Below, piece by piece: positions 44,382 to 53,743 of a DNA stretch of 64,000 nt (its first letter is position 1; each line of letters starts with the position of its first letter). The notes below the pieces were generated by a model. The model was not told where the DNA came from, ran no database searches, and saw nothing but the letters and a program-made list of their open reading frames with translations. The translations under genes and the position numbers were made by a program. The stretch is from Frankia alni ACN14a. GTDB taxonomy: Bacteria > Actinomycetota > Actinomycetes > Frankiales > Frankiaceae. The stretch is taken from positions 4,148,962 to 4,212,961 of the forward strand of contig NC_008278.1 of the NCBI RefSeq assembly GCF_000058485.1. Direction: 5' to 3'.

Positions 44382-46065
44382 CGGTGGCCGGGCCGGTGGC
44401 GGTCGGGCCGTTCGAGCCGGTGGGGGCGGTGGGGGCGGTCGGGCGGGACGGAGCGTAGAGGCGGCGGTTGAGCGCGGCGACGGTGGCGCGCCGGGCCGGG
44501 CCGAACGGTCCGGTCGCCCGCAGCGCGGCGCGGGCGGCGAGCGCGCCCGGGCCGCCGTGCACCCCGCCGCCCGGGTGGGCCGACATCGAGCCCAGGTACA
44601 GCCCGGCGACGGGCGTCTCGGGGCGGCCGAGTCCCGGCACCGGGCGGAAGACGAGCTGCTGGTGCAGCGCCGCCGTCCCCCCGTGCACGGCCCCGCCGCG
44701 CAGCACCGCGTCCGAGCCCTGCAGGTCGGCCGGCGACTGCACGTGGCGGGCCAGCACCCGCGCGGCGAATCCGGGGGCCGCCGCGGCGACGGTGCGCTCG
44801 GCCCGCGCGACGACGCGCGCCACGGCCTCGTCGTCCCAGGGCCCGGCGATGCCCGCCCCCCCGGCGTCGCCCCGCGGCAGCTGGGGTACGTGCAGGTAGG
44901 CCCAGGCGCTCTCGGTGCCCGGCGGCGAGCGGGTGGGATCGGTCGTGGTCATCTGCCCGAGCACGCAGAACGGGTCGGCCGGCACCAGGCCGCGGGCGAG
45001 CTGCGCCGCGGTGCGGCTGAGGTCGTCCAGGGTGCCGCCGAGATGGACGGTGCCGGCCTCGGCGCACCGCGGGTCCGCCCAGGGGATCGGCCCGGACAAC
45101 GCCCAGTTGATCTTGATGGTGGCATGGTCCCACTGGAAGCGGGTCAGGTCGTCGAGCAGCCGGGCGGGCAGGTGCCCGGCGCCGACCAGGTTCCGGTACA
45201 GCGACACCGCGTCGACGTCGGCGATGACGGCGCGCCGCGCCGCCAGCACGCCGCCGTCGGCCAGCCGGACCCCGCGGGCCCGCCCGCCGCGCACCTCGAC
45301 GGCGTGCACCGCCGCCCCGAGGCGCAGCCGGCCACCGCGCTCGCGCAGGCGGGCGACGAGCGCCTCGGGGATCCGCCCGGCCCCGCCGCGCGGCGAGGGG
45401 AAGCCGACGTCCTGGCCGAGCATGGTCAGCAGCCAGCCGAGCAGCGCCGAGCCGACCGATTCCGGGCCGAGATCGGCGTGCATGGCGTTGCCGGCGAACA
45501 GCAGTGCGGCGCCCTCGCCGGTGAACTCCTCCTCGGCGAAGCGACGCGCGCCGAGCGTGGCGAACCGGGCGAAGCGCAGCCCGTCGGCGGCGCCGAGCTG
45601 GCGGGCGAGGCGCAGTCCGGCGCGCAGCGGCGGGAACGGCGCGCCGAACAGGGCGTCGAGCAGGGGTGCACGCAGCGGCGCCCACCGGTCGACCAGCGTC
45701 CGCCAGGCGGCGCCGTCGCCCGCGGCGAAGTCGTCGAGGGACCGCGCGGTGCGGGCGGGGTCCATGGACAGCAGCGCGCAGCGGCCGTCGGGGGTGGGAT
45801 GGGCGAGCACCTGCGGCGCCCGGCACCATTCCAGCCCCTGCGCGGGCAGGTCGAGGCGACGCAGGGCGGGGCTCGCCGCGGCGAACGGGTGAAAGGCGCT
45901 GAACAGGTCGCTGACGAAACCCGGGGCGGTGACCTGCGCGGAGCGGCAGGCCCCGCCGGGGACGCCGGCCGCCTCACAGACGACGACGTCCCACCCGGCG
46001 TCGGCGAGCATGTTCGCGGCCACCAGCCCGTTCACGCCCGCGCCGACGACCACCGCGTCCGTCAC
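44311..46065 (-). CDS. Phytoene-dehydrogenase-like FAD oxidoreductase
   Basis: 584-aa flavoprotein of the CrtI/phytoene dehydrogenase-related group. The Rossmann start is DAVVVGAGVNGLVAANMLAD, followed by the FAD ribose-binding acidic residue in VVVCEAAGVPGGACRS. The C-terminal FAD block is LYLGSMSAHPGGGVHGGPGA. The last 60 residues are Pro/Thr-rich and not part of the fold. There is no phytoene synthase or other carotenoid gene nearby, so a carotenoid role is not supported; related enzymes oxidise various lipids. It is convergent with the WYL gene, and its start lies 25 nt from the end of the WhiB gene, so WhiB and this gene could be one transcript. Confidence 0.88.
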   Translation of the reverse strand: MTDAVVVGAGVNGLVAANMLADAGWDVVVCEAAGVPGGACRSAQVTAPGFVSDLFSAFHPFAAASPALRRLDLPAQGLEWCRAPQVLAHPTPDGRCALLSMDPARTARSLDDFAAGDGAAWRTLVDRWAPLRAPLLDALFGAPFPPLRAGLRLARQLGAADGLRFARFATLGARRFAEEEFTGEGAALLFAGNAMHADLGPESVGSALLGWLLTMLGQDVGFPSPRGGAGRIPEALVARLRERGGRLRLGAAVHAVEVRGGRARGVRLADGGVLAARRAVIADVDAVSLYRNLVGAGHLPARLLDDLTRFQWDHATIKINWALSGPIPWADPRCAEAGTVHLGGTLDDLSRTAAQLARGLVPADPFCVLGQMTTTDPTRSPPGTESAWAYLHVPQLPRGDAGGAGIAGPWDDEAVARVVARAERTVAAAAPGFAARVLARHVQSPADLQGSDAVLRGGAVHGGTAALHQQLVFRPVPGLGRPETPVAGLYLGSMSAHPGGGVHGGPGALAARAALRATGPFGPARRATVAALNRRLYAPSRPTAPTAPTGSNGPTATGPATATRREPPAAPSGGTARPSHGRGR

Positions 46066-46090
46066 GCCGACGCCGACGGCGCCGACGCCG

Positions 46091-46381
46091 TCACGGCTTG
46101 CCGATGCGGGCGCGTTCCCACTCCGTCAGCCCGCCCCAGACGCCGAAGCGCTCGCCCGTGCGCAGGGCGTAACGCAGGCATTCCCGTCGCACCCGGCACC
46201 CGGCGCAGACCGCCTTCGCGGCCGCCTCCCGCCGGGTGCGCTCCCGGCGGGGCACGCCCTCCGGGGCGAAGAACAGGTCGAGATCACCTGCTCCGCAGGC
46301 GCCCGCGCTGCGCCAGGAGGCGAGCGGGGGAACGTCGGCGGCGGGTGACCAGGCGCGGTGCGTGGAGGCTGATACCGGCAT
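46091..46381 (-). CDS. WhiB-family iron-sulfur regulator
   Basis: 96-aa WhiB-like protein. The four cluster-binding cysteines are in GACGAGDLDLFF, then CAGC and REC within AVCAGCRVRRECLRYAL. The GVWGG turn (GVWGGLTEWERARI) follows. WhiB proteins bind a 4Fe-4S cluster, contact the principal sigma factor and control development, redox or antibiotic responses. There is no AT-hook tail, so it is not WhiB7. A GGAGAGG lies 7 nt before the ATG. It lies divergent to topoisomerase IB; subtype assignment is not possible from this sequence alone. Confidence 0.93.
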   Translation of the reverse strand: MPVSASTHRAWSPAADVPPLASWRSAGACGAGDLDLFFAPEGVPRRERTRREAAAKAVCAGCRVRRECLRYALRTGERFGVWGGLTEWERARIGKP

Positions 46382-46583
46382 GTTGCGGCCTCTCCGGTGG
46401 GAAGCGGTCCGACCGAAGTGCCTATTCCCCCGCAGGCCGTCGGAAACCCGCCGCGGGCCTTCGTCACGAGACGGAAACCCGCCGCGCCCGTCTGCTCGGG
46501 TTCCTCCCCCGGCCTGCCGGCCCGGATCGTGGCACCGGCGGGCAGGGCGGCATGAAACCGCCGGTCATGGGGACGCCGAGACC

Positions 46584-47654
46584 GTGGCACGGCTACGCCG
46601 ATCCGATCTGACCGCCCCGGGCATCACCCGGCGTCGGCGCGGCCGGGGCTGGTCGTACAGCGCGCCCGGCGGCGGCCCCCTGCGGGACAGCGACGAAGTG
46701 GCCCGGGTCGGCGCGCTCGCCATCCCGCCGGCGTGGCGGGACGTGTGGATCAGCCCGTGGCCCCTCGGCCACATCCAGGCCCGCGGGGTGGACGCGGCGG
46801 GCCGCCACCAGTACCGCTACCACGACGCCTGGCAGGCCAGGCAGGCGACGGCGAAGTTCGATCGCGTTCTCGAGGTCGCGCAGCGGTTGCCGCGGCTGCG
46901 CGAGCAGGTGGACACGGACCTGCGGGCCACCCCGCTGTCGCGGACGCAGCTTCTCGCCGTCAGCGTGCGGCTGCTCGACGTCGGCTTCTTCCGGATCGGC
47001 GGCGAGGAGTACGTCGAGGCGAACAACTCCTTCGGGCTGACCACCCTGCGCCGGGAACACGTCCGGGTCGCCGACGACCAGATGGTGTTCGACTACCCGG
47101 CCAAGAGCGGCCAGCAGCGGGTCCAGGCGGTCGCCGACCCGGCGGCGGTCGAGATCATCGCCGGGTTGCTGGCCCGGGAGGGCGCCGCCGACCAGCCGCT
47201 GCTGGTCTGGCACGACGGTGCCGGCGAGCACGGGGTGAGCGGCCGCGACGTGAACGAGTACCTGCGCGACACCGCGGGACTGACCGACGTCAGCGCCAAG
47301 GACTTCCGGACCTGGTCGGCCACCACGCTCGCCGCGGTCGCCCTCGCCGTCAGCGCCCCGCTGGCCCGGGCGCCCTCGACCCGGCGACGGGCGGTGACCC
47401 GCATGTACCGGGAGGTCGCCGACTACCTCGGCAACACCCCGGCGGTGTGCCGGGTCTCCTACGTCCATCCCAGGATCGTCGACCTGTTCCTCGACGGGTA
47501 CACGATCGCGGTGGACCTGGAGTCCCTCGGCACCGCCGACTCCGGCCGCCTCGCCACCCAGGGGGCGACCGAGGCCGCCGTGCTCGACCTGCTCGCCGGG
47601 CCGACGCGCCGGGGCGGCCGACCACAGGCCCGGTTCCGCTCCCAGGTGCCGTGA
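46584..47654 (+). CDS. Type IB DNA topoisomerase
   Basis: 356-aa poxvirus-type topoisomerase IB, which relaxes supercoils by a 3'-phosphotyrosine intermediate. The N-terminal domain has YSAPGGGPLRDSDEVARVGA. Active-site residues are visible: R137 (FFRIGGEEYVEANNSFG), K174 (YPAKSGQQ), R242 (KDFRTWSAT) and Tyr293 (VSYVHPRIVDLF). Asn replaces the usual His near residue 284 (YLGNT), a change known in several bacterial members. The start is GTG 46584; the in-frame extension before it is not conserved-looking. The gene is common in actinomycetes and deinococci and is usually not essential. Confidence 0.92.
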   Translation: MARLRRSDLTAPGITRRRRGRGWSYSAPGGGPLRDSDEVARVGALAIPPAWRDVWISPWPLGHIQARGVDAAGRHQYRYHDAWQARQATAKFDRVLEVAQRLPRLREQVDTDLRATPLSRTQLLAVSVRLLDVGFFRIGGEEYVEANNSFGLTTLRREHVRVADDQMVFDYPAKSGQQRVQAVADPAAVEIIAGLLAREGAADQPLLVWHDGAGEHGVSGRDVNEYLRDTAGLTDVSAKDFRTWSATTLAAVALAVSAPLARAPSTRRRAVTRMYREVADYLGNTPAVCRVSYVHPRIVDLFLDGYTIAVDLESLGTADSGRLATQGATEAAVLDLLAGPTRRGGRPQARFRSQVP

Positions 47655-47966
47655 CGATCCCGACGCGCCCGGCCGCAGACGGGGCGTCAGACATCCTGGC
47701 CTGGTCCTATTCGTCGGCGGGCAACGGGGGGCGGCGGGCCGTCGGCAACCGGTTCGGGGGGCGTCGCGCAGGGCATCACCGACTTTTCTGGCATGCTTGA
47801 CCTCGCCGAAGGGCGCGGTGATCCACAGGCAGGGAACGGCCGGCAGGGTGCCGGCCTGCGCCGCGTCACGGTCGCGTCGGGTCGCGCCGCGTCAGGGCCA
47901 CCAGGTTGGCCGGTATCTAGGGTTGGCCGCCATCAGGAGTGGTCGGTCGGACGGGAGGCCGGCAGG

Positions 47967-50921
47967 GTGGGCAGCCACAGTGAGGTGGGCGAGGATGTCG
48001 TCGCCGGCAGCGATCGCGCCACGATGCGCCTCGACGGCCGCTCCGGCGGGGTCGACCGGGTGCGCAGGCTGGCCGTCCGGATGCTCGCCGGCACCCGGTG
48101 GGAGCCGGTCGTGGACGACGTCCGGCTGGTGCTGAGCGAGCTGACGACCAACGCTCTGCTGCACGGGGCCGCCCCGATCGAGGTGCGGATCCTCACCGGC
48201 GGCGAGGCGCTGCGCGTGGAGGTCAGCGACAGCAGCCAGACGATGCCGCTTCGCCCTCCGGCCGGCGGGGACGGGCTGACCGGGCGGGGCATGGCGCTGG
48301 TCGCCGCCTCGGCCACCCGCTGGGGTGTCCAGCCGGCAGCCGCAGGCAAGATCGTCTGGGCGGAGTTCACCGGGGACGACGACGGCGCGGGTGCCGTCAC
48401 CGGCAAGGCCGCGGACGCCGTCACCGGCACGAGCGCAGGCGCCGTCACCGGCAAGGACGACGGCGCCGGCGAGGGCCGACCGAGCGGCTCGCACCGCGGC
48501 CGGACCTCCCGGGCACGAACTCCCCCCACACCTCGACGGCCGGATGCCTCGGCGCAGGACGGCGGCTCGGCGCAGGACGGCGGCTCGACGCAGGACGGCG
48601 GCTCGGCGCAGGACGGCGGCTCGGCGCGCACGGTCGGGATCCGGGGTATGAGCGGCCTGCGCGGCGTCGGCACGATCGTCGTGTCCGCCGGCGGGCAGCC
48701 CACAGCGATGCCCGGGCATCTCGTCCGTCTCGGCGACGTGCCCACCGAACTCCTGCTCGCGGCGAAGCACCACGTCGACGGCCTGGTCCGCGAGTTCGCG
48801 CTGGCCGCGGGCGGCGCGGCGTCCGGTACCAGCGCGGCCGTGCCCGAGCGGCTGGCCGAACTGCTCGGGACGGTCACGACCCGGTTCGCCGGGCCCCGCC
48901 AGGCGATCAAACGTCAGGCGCTGGCGGCCGCGGCGGCCGGGCGGCCGCGCACGCCGCTGGAGCTGGTCCTCCCACTGAGCACGGCGGCCGACGCCGAGCA
49001 GTACCTCGCGGCGCTGGAGGAGATCGAGGACTACGCCCGCGCCGCCAGGCTGCTCACCCTGGAGTCCCCGCCCCAGCACGTCGCGTTCCGTCGCTGGTAC
49101 ATCGGCTCCCTGGTCGACCAGCTGCGCGCCGCCGAACGCGGCGAGGGCACGCTGCGGACCCGCAGCTTCGAGCAGTACCTGCTGGACACCCTCGACGTGG
49201 TCGTGGCCGCCCAGCGCACGGCGGAGCGCTCCGCCCGCCTGCAGCGGGTCACCGCCGCCCTGGCCCGGGCGACCACCCCGGAGCAGGTCGCGGCCGCCGT
49301 CGTCTCGCAGGGCGCGAAGGCGCTCGGCGCCAGCGGCGGGGTGCTGATGATCCCGCAGGGGGCCGGTCGGCTGGCCATCCCCGGGGCGGTCGGCTACGGC
49401 GAGAGCATGATCGCGGCGCTGCGGGCGGAGCGGCTCGACGACCGGCTGCCGGCCATGGACGCGCTGCGCAGCGGCGAGCCGGTCTGGCTGGAGTCACGCC
49501 GGGAACGCGACGCCCGGTACCCCGACCTCGCCGAGCTTGAGCCCACGGCGGTGTCGATGTGCGTGCTGCCCCTGTTCGTCGGCGACCGCACCCTGGGCGC
49601 CCTGCGGTTCTCCTTCGACCACTCCCGCCTGTTCGACGACGACGAGCGGGCCTTCGTCCAGGCGCTGGCGACGCAGGCGGCGCTGGCGTTGGAACGCGCC
49701 CGGCTGTTCACCGTGGAGCGCGAGGCCCGGGAACGCACCACGCTGTTCGCCGCCGCGACGGACCTGTTCACCTCCACCCTGGACACCCGGCGCATCCTGG
49801 AGCACCTCGTCTCGCTGCTCGTGCCGTGGCACGCGGGGCAGGCCGCGGCGTGCCGGTTCGACGAGGAGGGCGGCGTCGAGATCGTCGCCGTCGCCGACCG
49901 CGCCGACCCGCTGTCGACCGTCGCCGTGTCCGCGATCCCGGGCCGGCACCTGGCCGCGGCCCCGACCCGCGGCCAGCTGGGCGGCCGCGGCGTCCCGGAC
50001 AGCGGGGGCATGACGCAGGCGCTGCGCACCGGCCGGCCGGCCCGTTCCCCGGACGGCACGCGCCTGGCCCTGCCGATGGTGCTGGGGGGTCGGCCGGTGG
50101 CGGCGGTCGGCCTCGCCGCCGCCGAGGGCCGCGCCTACGCCGACGACGAGCAACGCGTCGTCGCCGAGCTCGTCGACCGGGCGACCGTCGCGATCGGCAA
50201 CGCCCGCCAGTACGAGCAGGAACGCCGCACGGCGGTCACGCTGCAGCGCAGCCTGCTGCCCCAGCGGCTGCCGGAGATCCCCGGGCTCGCCTTCGCCTGG
50301 CGTTACCTGCCCGGCAGCGCCGGCGCTCTGGTCGGTGGCGACTGGTACGACGTGCTACCCCTCGACGACGGTCGGATCGCGCTGGTCATCGGCGACGTGA
50401 TGGGCCACGGGATCCACGCGGCGGCGACGATGGGCCAGTTGCGCGCCGCGGTGCGCGCCCATGCCGTCGCCCAGACCAGCCCCGGGGCCGTGCTCGCCCT
50501 GCTCGACGCCGCCGCCAACCGGCTCGAACAGGGCCGGATCGCGACGGCGGCGTTCGCGCTGCTCGACCCCGCCAGCGGCCGGCTCGTCCTCGCCTCCGCC
50601 GGGCACCTGCCGCCGCTGCTGATCCCCCCGCACGACCCGGCCCACTACCTGCACCTCGAACCCGGGCCGCCGCTGAGCGCCGGCCTGCCCGACTACCCCG
50701 AGACGGCGGTGACGGTGGCGCCGGGCAGCACCCTGCTGTTCTTCACCGACGGCCTGGTCGAGGACCGCCGCCGCCCGGTCGACGAGGGGATGGAGCTGCT
50801 GCGGGCGGGCGCGGCCGCGCACGGCACCCCCGAGGAGGTCTGTGATCGGGCGCTGGCCGCGCTCGGGCGCGACGCCGACACCGAGGACGACACCGCCCTG
50901 CTCGCCGTCCGCCTGGGCTGA
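47967..50921 (+). CDS. HATPase-GAF-GAF-SpoIIE phosphatase signalling protein
   Basis: 984-aa multidomain regulator. An RsbW-type HATPase domain comes first (about 17-132; LSELTTNALLHGAAP, GLTGRGMALVAASATRWGV). Then come a repeat-rich linker, a helical domain (about 215-400), two GAF domains (about 420-580 and 590-750), and a SpoIIE/PP2C phosphatase (about 760-982; GGDWYDVLPL, GDVMGHGIHAA, FFTDGLVEDR). It thus joins an anti-sigma-type kinase and a phosphatase that act on STAS antagonists. The GTG at 47967 follows GGGAGG by 8 nt and a TATCTA element; the frame continues upstream to 47793, but that part looks non-coding. It could act on STAS proteins such as the one at 27.6 kb. Confidence 0.9.
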   Translation: MGSHSEVGEDVVAGSDRATMRLDGRSGGVDRVRRLAVRMLAGTRWEPVVDDVRLVLSELTTNALLHGAAPIEVRILTGGEALRVEVSDSSQTMPLRPPAGGDGLTGRGMALVAASATRWGVQPAAAGKIVWAEFTGDDDGAGAVTGKAADAVTGTSAGAVTGKDDGAGEGRPSGSHRGRTSRARTPPTPRRPDASAQDGGSAQDGGSTQDGGSAQDGGSARTVGIRGMSGLRGVGTIVVSAGGQPTAMPGHLVRLGDVPTELLLAAKHHVDGLVREFALAAGGAASGTSAAVPERLAELLGTVTTRFAGPRQAIKRQALAAAAAGRPRTPLELVLPLSTAADAEQYLAALEEIEDYARAARLLTLESPPQHVAFRRWYIGSLVDQLRAAERGEGTLRTRSFEQYLLDTLDVVVAAQRTAERSARLQRVTAALARATTPEQVAAAVVSQGAKALGASGGVLMIPQGAGRLAIPGAVGYGESMIAALRAERLDDRLPAMDALRSGEPVWLESRRERDARYPDLAELEPTAVSMCVLPLFVGDRTLGALRFSFDHSRLFDDDERAFVQALATQAALALERARLFTVEREARERTTLFAAATDLFTSTLDTRRILEHLVSLLVPWHAGQAAACRFDEEGGVEIVAVADRADPLSTVAVSAIPGRHLAAAPTRGQLGGRGVPDSGGMTQALRTGRPARSPDGTRLALPMVLGGRPVAAVGLAAAEGRAYADDEQRVVAELVDRATVAIGNARQYEQERRTAVTLQRSLLPQRLPEIPGLAFAWRYLPGSAGALVGGDWYDVLPLDDGRIALVIGDVMGHGIHAAATMGQLRAAVRAHAVAQTSPGAVLALLDAAANRLEQGRIATAAFALLDPASGRLVLASAGHLPPLLIPPHDPAHYLHLEPGPPLSAGLPDYPETAVTVAPGSTLLFFTDGLVEDRRRPVDEGMELLRAGAAAHGTPEEVCDRALAALGRDADTEDDTALLAVRLG
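48552..48623 (+). repeat. Four 18-nt repeats coding AQDGGS units
   Basis: Four copies of GCGCAGGACGGCGGCTCG lie end to end within the linker between the HATPase and GAF parts of the SpoIIE-type protein. Being six codons long, copy-number changes keep the frame and alter only linker length. Confidence 0.92.
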
Positions 50922-50973
50922 CCCGTCCCGGGCCGGCCACGCCCCGGGGATCCTGCCGCGGCGGGTTCGGCGG

Positions 50974-51927
50974 TCAGCGGCGGGCGGCGTAGATCCGACG
51001 GACGACGTCCTCGATGTCGGGCTCCTCGACGGTGAAGTCGAGGATCTCGGCCCGTTCCGCGACCGCCGCGAACACGCGGGCGGCGGTGGTGGCCTCGGCG
51101 TCGAACGCGAGGCTCTGGCGCAGGCCGTGCGCCTCGCTGGACAGGTGGCGGGCCACGGGAATCCCGGTGAGGTCCGGGGACGGCGCGGCGAGGTGGACGA
51201 CGAGCACCCGCTCGGCGCCGGTGGTCCGCCCGAGGCCGGCCAGGTCGCCGTCGTAGGCCAGCCGGCCGTGGTCGACGACCAGAACGCGGTCACAGAGCCG
51301 TTCGACATCACCCATGTCGTGGGTGGTCAGCAACAGCGTCGTGCCGTCGGTGCGACGCATGGCGATGAGGAACTCCCGCAGCCGTTGCTTGGACAGCACG
51401 TCGAGCCCGATCGTGGGCTCGTCCAGGATCACCAGGCGGGGGGCGTGCAGCAGCGCGGCCGCGACCTCGGCGCGCATCCGCTGGCCCAGGGACAGCTGAC
51501 GGACCGGGGTGGCCAGGAAGTCGGCCATCTCCAGCCGCTCGACCAGCTCCTCGGTGCGGGCCCGCTCCACGGTGGCCGGCAGGGCGTGGATCGCGGCCAG
51601 AATCCGGAAGGACTCCCGCACCGGCAGATCCCACCAGAGCTGGGAGCGCTGACCGAACACGACCCCGATCCGGCGGGCGAGCCGGCGCCGGTCCCGGACC
51701 GGTCGCAGCCCGCAGGTGGTCACCGTGCCGCTGGTGGGCACGAGGATGCCGGCCAGCATCTTGATCGTGGTGGACTTCCCGGCCCCGTTGGCACCGATGT
51801 AGCCGACCGCCTCGCCGGGTTCGATCCGCACCGTCAGGTCGTCGACGGCGGTCAGCCGCCGCCGGCGGACCCCGTCGCGCACGGTGAACTCCCGGGTCAG
51901 CCCCGCGGTCTCGACGATCGCGCTCAT
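50974..51927 (-). CDS. ABC-2-type exporter ATPase
   Basis: 317-aa ATP-binding subunit. Walker A is GANGAGKSTT, the signature is LSLGQRMRAE, Walker B is LVILDEPTIGLD and the switch His is in LLTTHDMGD. Residues after about 230 form the C-terminal extension typical of exporters linked to DUF990-type permeases. It pairs with the two permease genes upstream in the same orientation, although a 179-nt repeat-containing gap separates it from them. The complex should export a lipid, antibiotic or peptide; the cargo is unknown. Confidence 0.9.
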   Translation of the reverse strand: MSAIVETAGLTREFTVRDGVRRRRLTAVDDLTVRIEPGEAVGYIGANGAGKSTTIKMLAGILVPTSGTVTTCGLRPVRDRRRLARRIGVVFGQRSQLWWDLPVRESFRILAAIHALPATVERARTEELVERLEMADFLATPVRQLSLGQRMRAEVAAALLHAPRLVILDEPTIGLDVLSKQRLREFLIAMRRTDGTTLLLTTHDMGDVERLCDRVLVVDHGRLAYDGDLAGLGRTTGAERVLVVHLAAPSPDLTGIPVARHLSSEAHGLRQSLAFDAEATTAARVFAAVAERAEILDFTVEEPDIEDVVRRIYAARR

Positions 51928-51964
51928 CCGCCGTCCCCTTCGTCGTCATCGTCCGCCGTCGCCG

Positions 51965-52100
51965 TCACGGTCAGCCAGCGCCGTCACCATCAGCCAGAGC
52001 CAGCGCTGTCACCGTCGGCCAGCGCTGTCACCGTCGGCCAGCGCTGTCACCGTCAGCCAGCACTGTCACCGTCAGCCAGCACTGTCGCCATCAGCCAGCA
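51965..52100. repeat. 19-nt tandem repeats between exporter genes
   Basis: The unit AGCGCTGTCACCGTCGGCC occurs about six times with drift (GTCAGCCAGCACTGTC forms later). The unit length is not a multiple of three and the block lies between the permease stop and the ATPase start. It could change spacing or folding of the operon mRNA. Confidence 0.85.
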
Positions 52101-52106
52101 CCTACC

Positions 52107-52934
52107 TCAGCCGCCACCGCCGCGGTAGTGCCGCACGCCCCAGTGCCAGCACAGCAACGCCATCGCCCACGCCCAGAGCGCGGCGAGCGGTCCGCACCAG
52201 GCCAGCCACGTCGGCAACCACGCGGGTGCCGGCAGGTCGAGCAGCCGCAGCGTCGGCAGGAAACCGGTGAAGGCCATCGGGAAGAAGAATCCGAACACCG
52301 CCTGGAGCGGTCGCGACCACACCGACGCCGGCTGGGTGGCGGCGTAGCGGCCGCCGTAGACGAACGCGCTGGTCATCTCCTCCCCGTCGACGAGGAAGAA
52401 CTGCAGGCCTGCCGCCAGGACGAACATCGCCGCGAACGTCGCCCAGCCGCTGACCAGAGCGACCCCCAGCAGCGCCACGTCGCCCACGCCCCAGGTGACG
52501 TCGTTGACGGCCAGCCCGGCGCCGAGCGCCACCAGGCCGACGGTCGCGCGCGCCAGCCGCCGCAGGCTGATGTCGCTGGTGACCAGCTGCAGCAGCAGCG
52601 GTTGCGGCCGCAGGTAGAACACGTCGAGAGTGCCGGCCCGCAGGTACGCGGGCAGGTCGTCGCAGTGCCCGAAGACCAGGTCGGCGAGGGAGAAGGCCAG
52701 GTCGGCGAGGCCGAACACCAGCAGGATCTGGTGAAACTCCAGCCCGCCGAGCCGTGTCACCGCGTGGAACAGCACCCAGACCTCGGCCAGCTCAACGACG
52801 GCGGACAGCAGAGAGCTGATCAGGTCGAGGACGAAGTTCGCCCGGTAGGAGGCCTGCGAGCTGGCCCGGGCGGCGAGCACCACCCGGTAGGGACGCAGCC
52901 GAGCCCGAACAGCGAGCCCCTCACCCACCCGCAT
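52107..52934 (-). CDS. ABC-2-type permease (DUF990 group)
   Basis: 275-aa membrane protein with six likely helices. It starts MRVGEGLAVRARLRPYRVVL, then SQASYRANFVLDLISSLLSA, and contains HCDDLPAYLRAGTLDVFYLR, the cytoplasmic segment characteristic of DUF990-type permeases (compare LRPL/LRPQPL). It is the second permease gene and follows the first by 17 nt. Together with the ATPase it forms a heteromeric exporter. Confidence 0.88.
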   Translation of the reverse strand: MRVGEGLAVRARLRPYRVVLAARASSQASYRANFVLDLISSLLSAVVELAEVWVLFHAVTRLGGLEFHQILLVFGLADLAFSLADLVFGHCDDLPAYLRAGTLDVFYLRPQPLLLQLVTSDISLRRLARATVGLVALGAGLAVNDVTWGVGDVALLGVALVSGWATFAAMFVLAAGLQFFLVDGEEMTSAFVYGGRYAATQPASVWSRPLQAVFGFFFPMAFTGFLPTLRLLDLPAPAWLPTWLAWCGPLAALWAWAMALLCWHWGVRHYRGGGG

Positions 52935-52951
52935 CTCGGCCACCCTGCACC

Positions 52952-53743
52952 TCAGCCACCCTGCACCTCGAGGTGACGCCGGCCGGCGCGGGTCAGTACC
53001 TGGCCGAGCCCGCCGACGCCGGCCAGCCACGCGAGCTGCGCCGCGAGCAGGGTGAGCGCGCCGGCGACGCCCACCCGGCCGGCGAGGATGTCGATCGGGT
53101 ACGTCATCATCGACGGGAACGGCGTCGCCTGGGCAGCGATCCACAACCAGCGCGGGAACAGCCGGATGGGCACGAACAGCCCGGCGAGGAACCCCGAGAC
53201 CACCAGATAGAAGACCTGCACGCCGTGGGTCTCCACCAGCCAGAAGCCGGCGACCCCGACCAGGTAGGCGGTCGCGACGGAGATCACGATGGCGAGCAGC
53301 AGGCTCACCGCGCCGAGCGGGTACGCCGCGACCGACCCCGGCGGCGCCATCCCGACGATCACGCCGATCAGAAGCATCGGGATCCCCCGCGGGACCAGCG
53401 CGAACAGGGCCCGCCCGACCTCGGTCGTGATCTCGGCGGCCTGCACGTCCAGCGGGCGCAGGAAGTCGACGGCGACCTGGCCGTCCTTGATCCGTTCGGC
53501 GATGTCGGTCCGGCCGGTGAGGTTGACCGAACCGAGCAGCGCCTGGGAGAGCCAGATGTAGGTGCTCATCCGACCGACGTCGTACCCGGCCAGGTCGCCG
53601 CCCGCCGCGCGCACCGTCGCGAAGAGCACCTCCACCTTCAGCAGCCCGAACGTCGCGTTCGCGGCCACCCCGCCGAACGCCGCCAGCCGGTAGGCGGACT
53701 GGCGACGGATCCCCGCCCTCAGCAGGCGCCAGTACACCCGCAT
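52952..53743 (-). CDS. ABC-2-type permease
   Basis: 263-aa membrane protein, first gene of the exporter operon. It begins MRVYWRLLRAGIRRQSAYRL and has the matching segment RIKDGQVAVDFLRPLDVQAA on the cytoplasmic side, then four or more helices (for example GAVSLLLAIVISVATAYLVG). It forms a pair with the next permease. The ATG lies at the edge of a perfect 10-4-10 inverted repeat, which could block ribosome access or bind a repressor. No cargo genes lie beside it. Confidence 0.88.
   Translation of the reverse strand: MRVYWRLLRAGIRRQSAYRLAAFGGVAANATFGLLKVEVLFATVRAAGGDLAGYDVGRMSTYIWLSQALLGSVNLTGRTDIAERIKDGQVAVDFLRPLDVQAAEITTEVGRALFALVPRGIPMLLIGVIVGMAPPGSVAAYPLGAVSLLLAIVISVATAYLVGVAGFWLVETHGVQVFYLVVSGFLAGLFVPIRLFPRWLWIAAQATPFPSMMTYPIDILAGRVGVAGALTLLAAQLAWLAGVGGLGQVLTRAGRRHLEVQGG

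Noticed and set aside
44311-46065. Carotenoid biosynthesis cluster
   Set aside because: Only one CrtI-like gene is present, without phytoene synthase, cyclase or other carotenoid genes nearby.
51965-52100. CRISPR array
   Set aside because: Repeats are directly adjacent 19-nt units with no spacers, so this is a tandem minisatellite.
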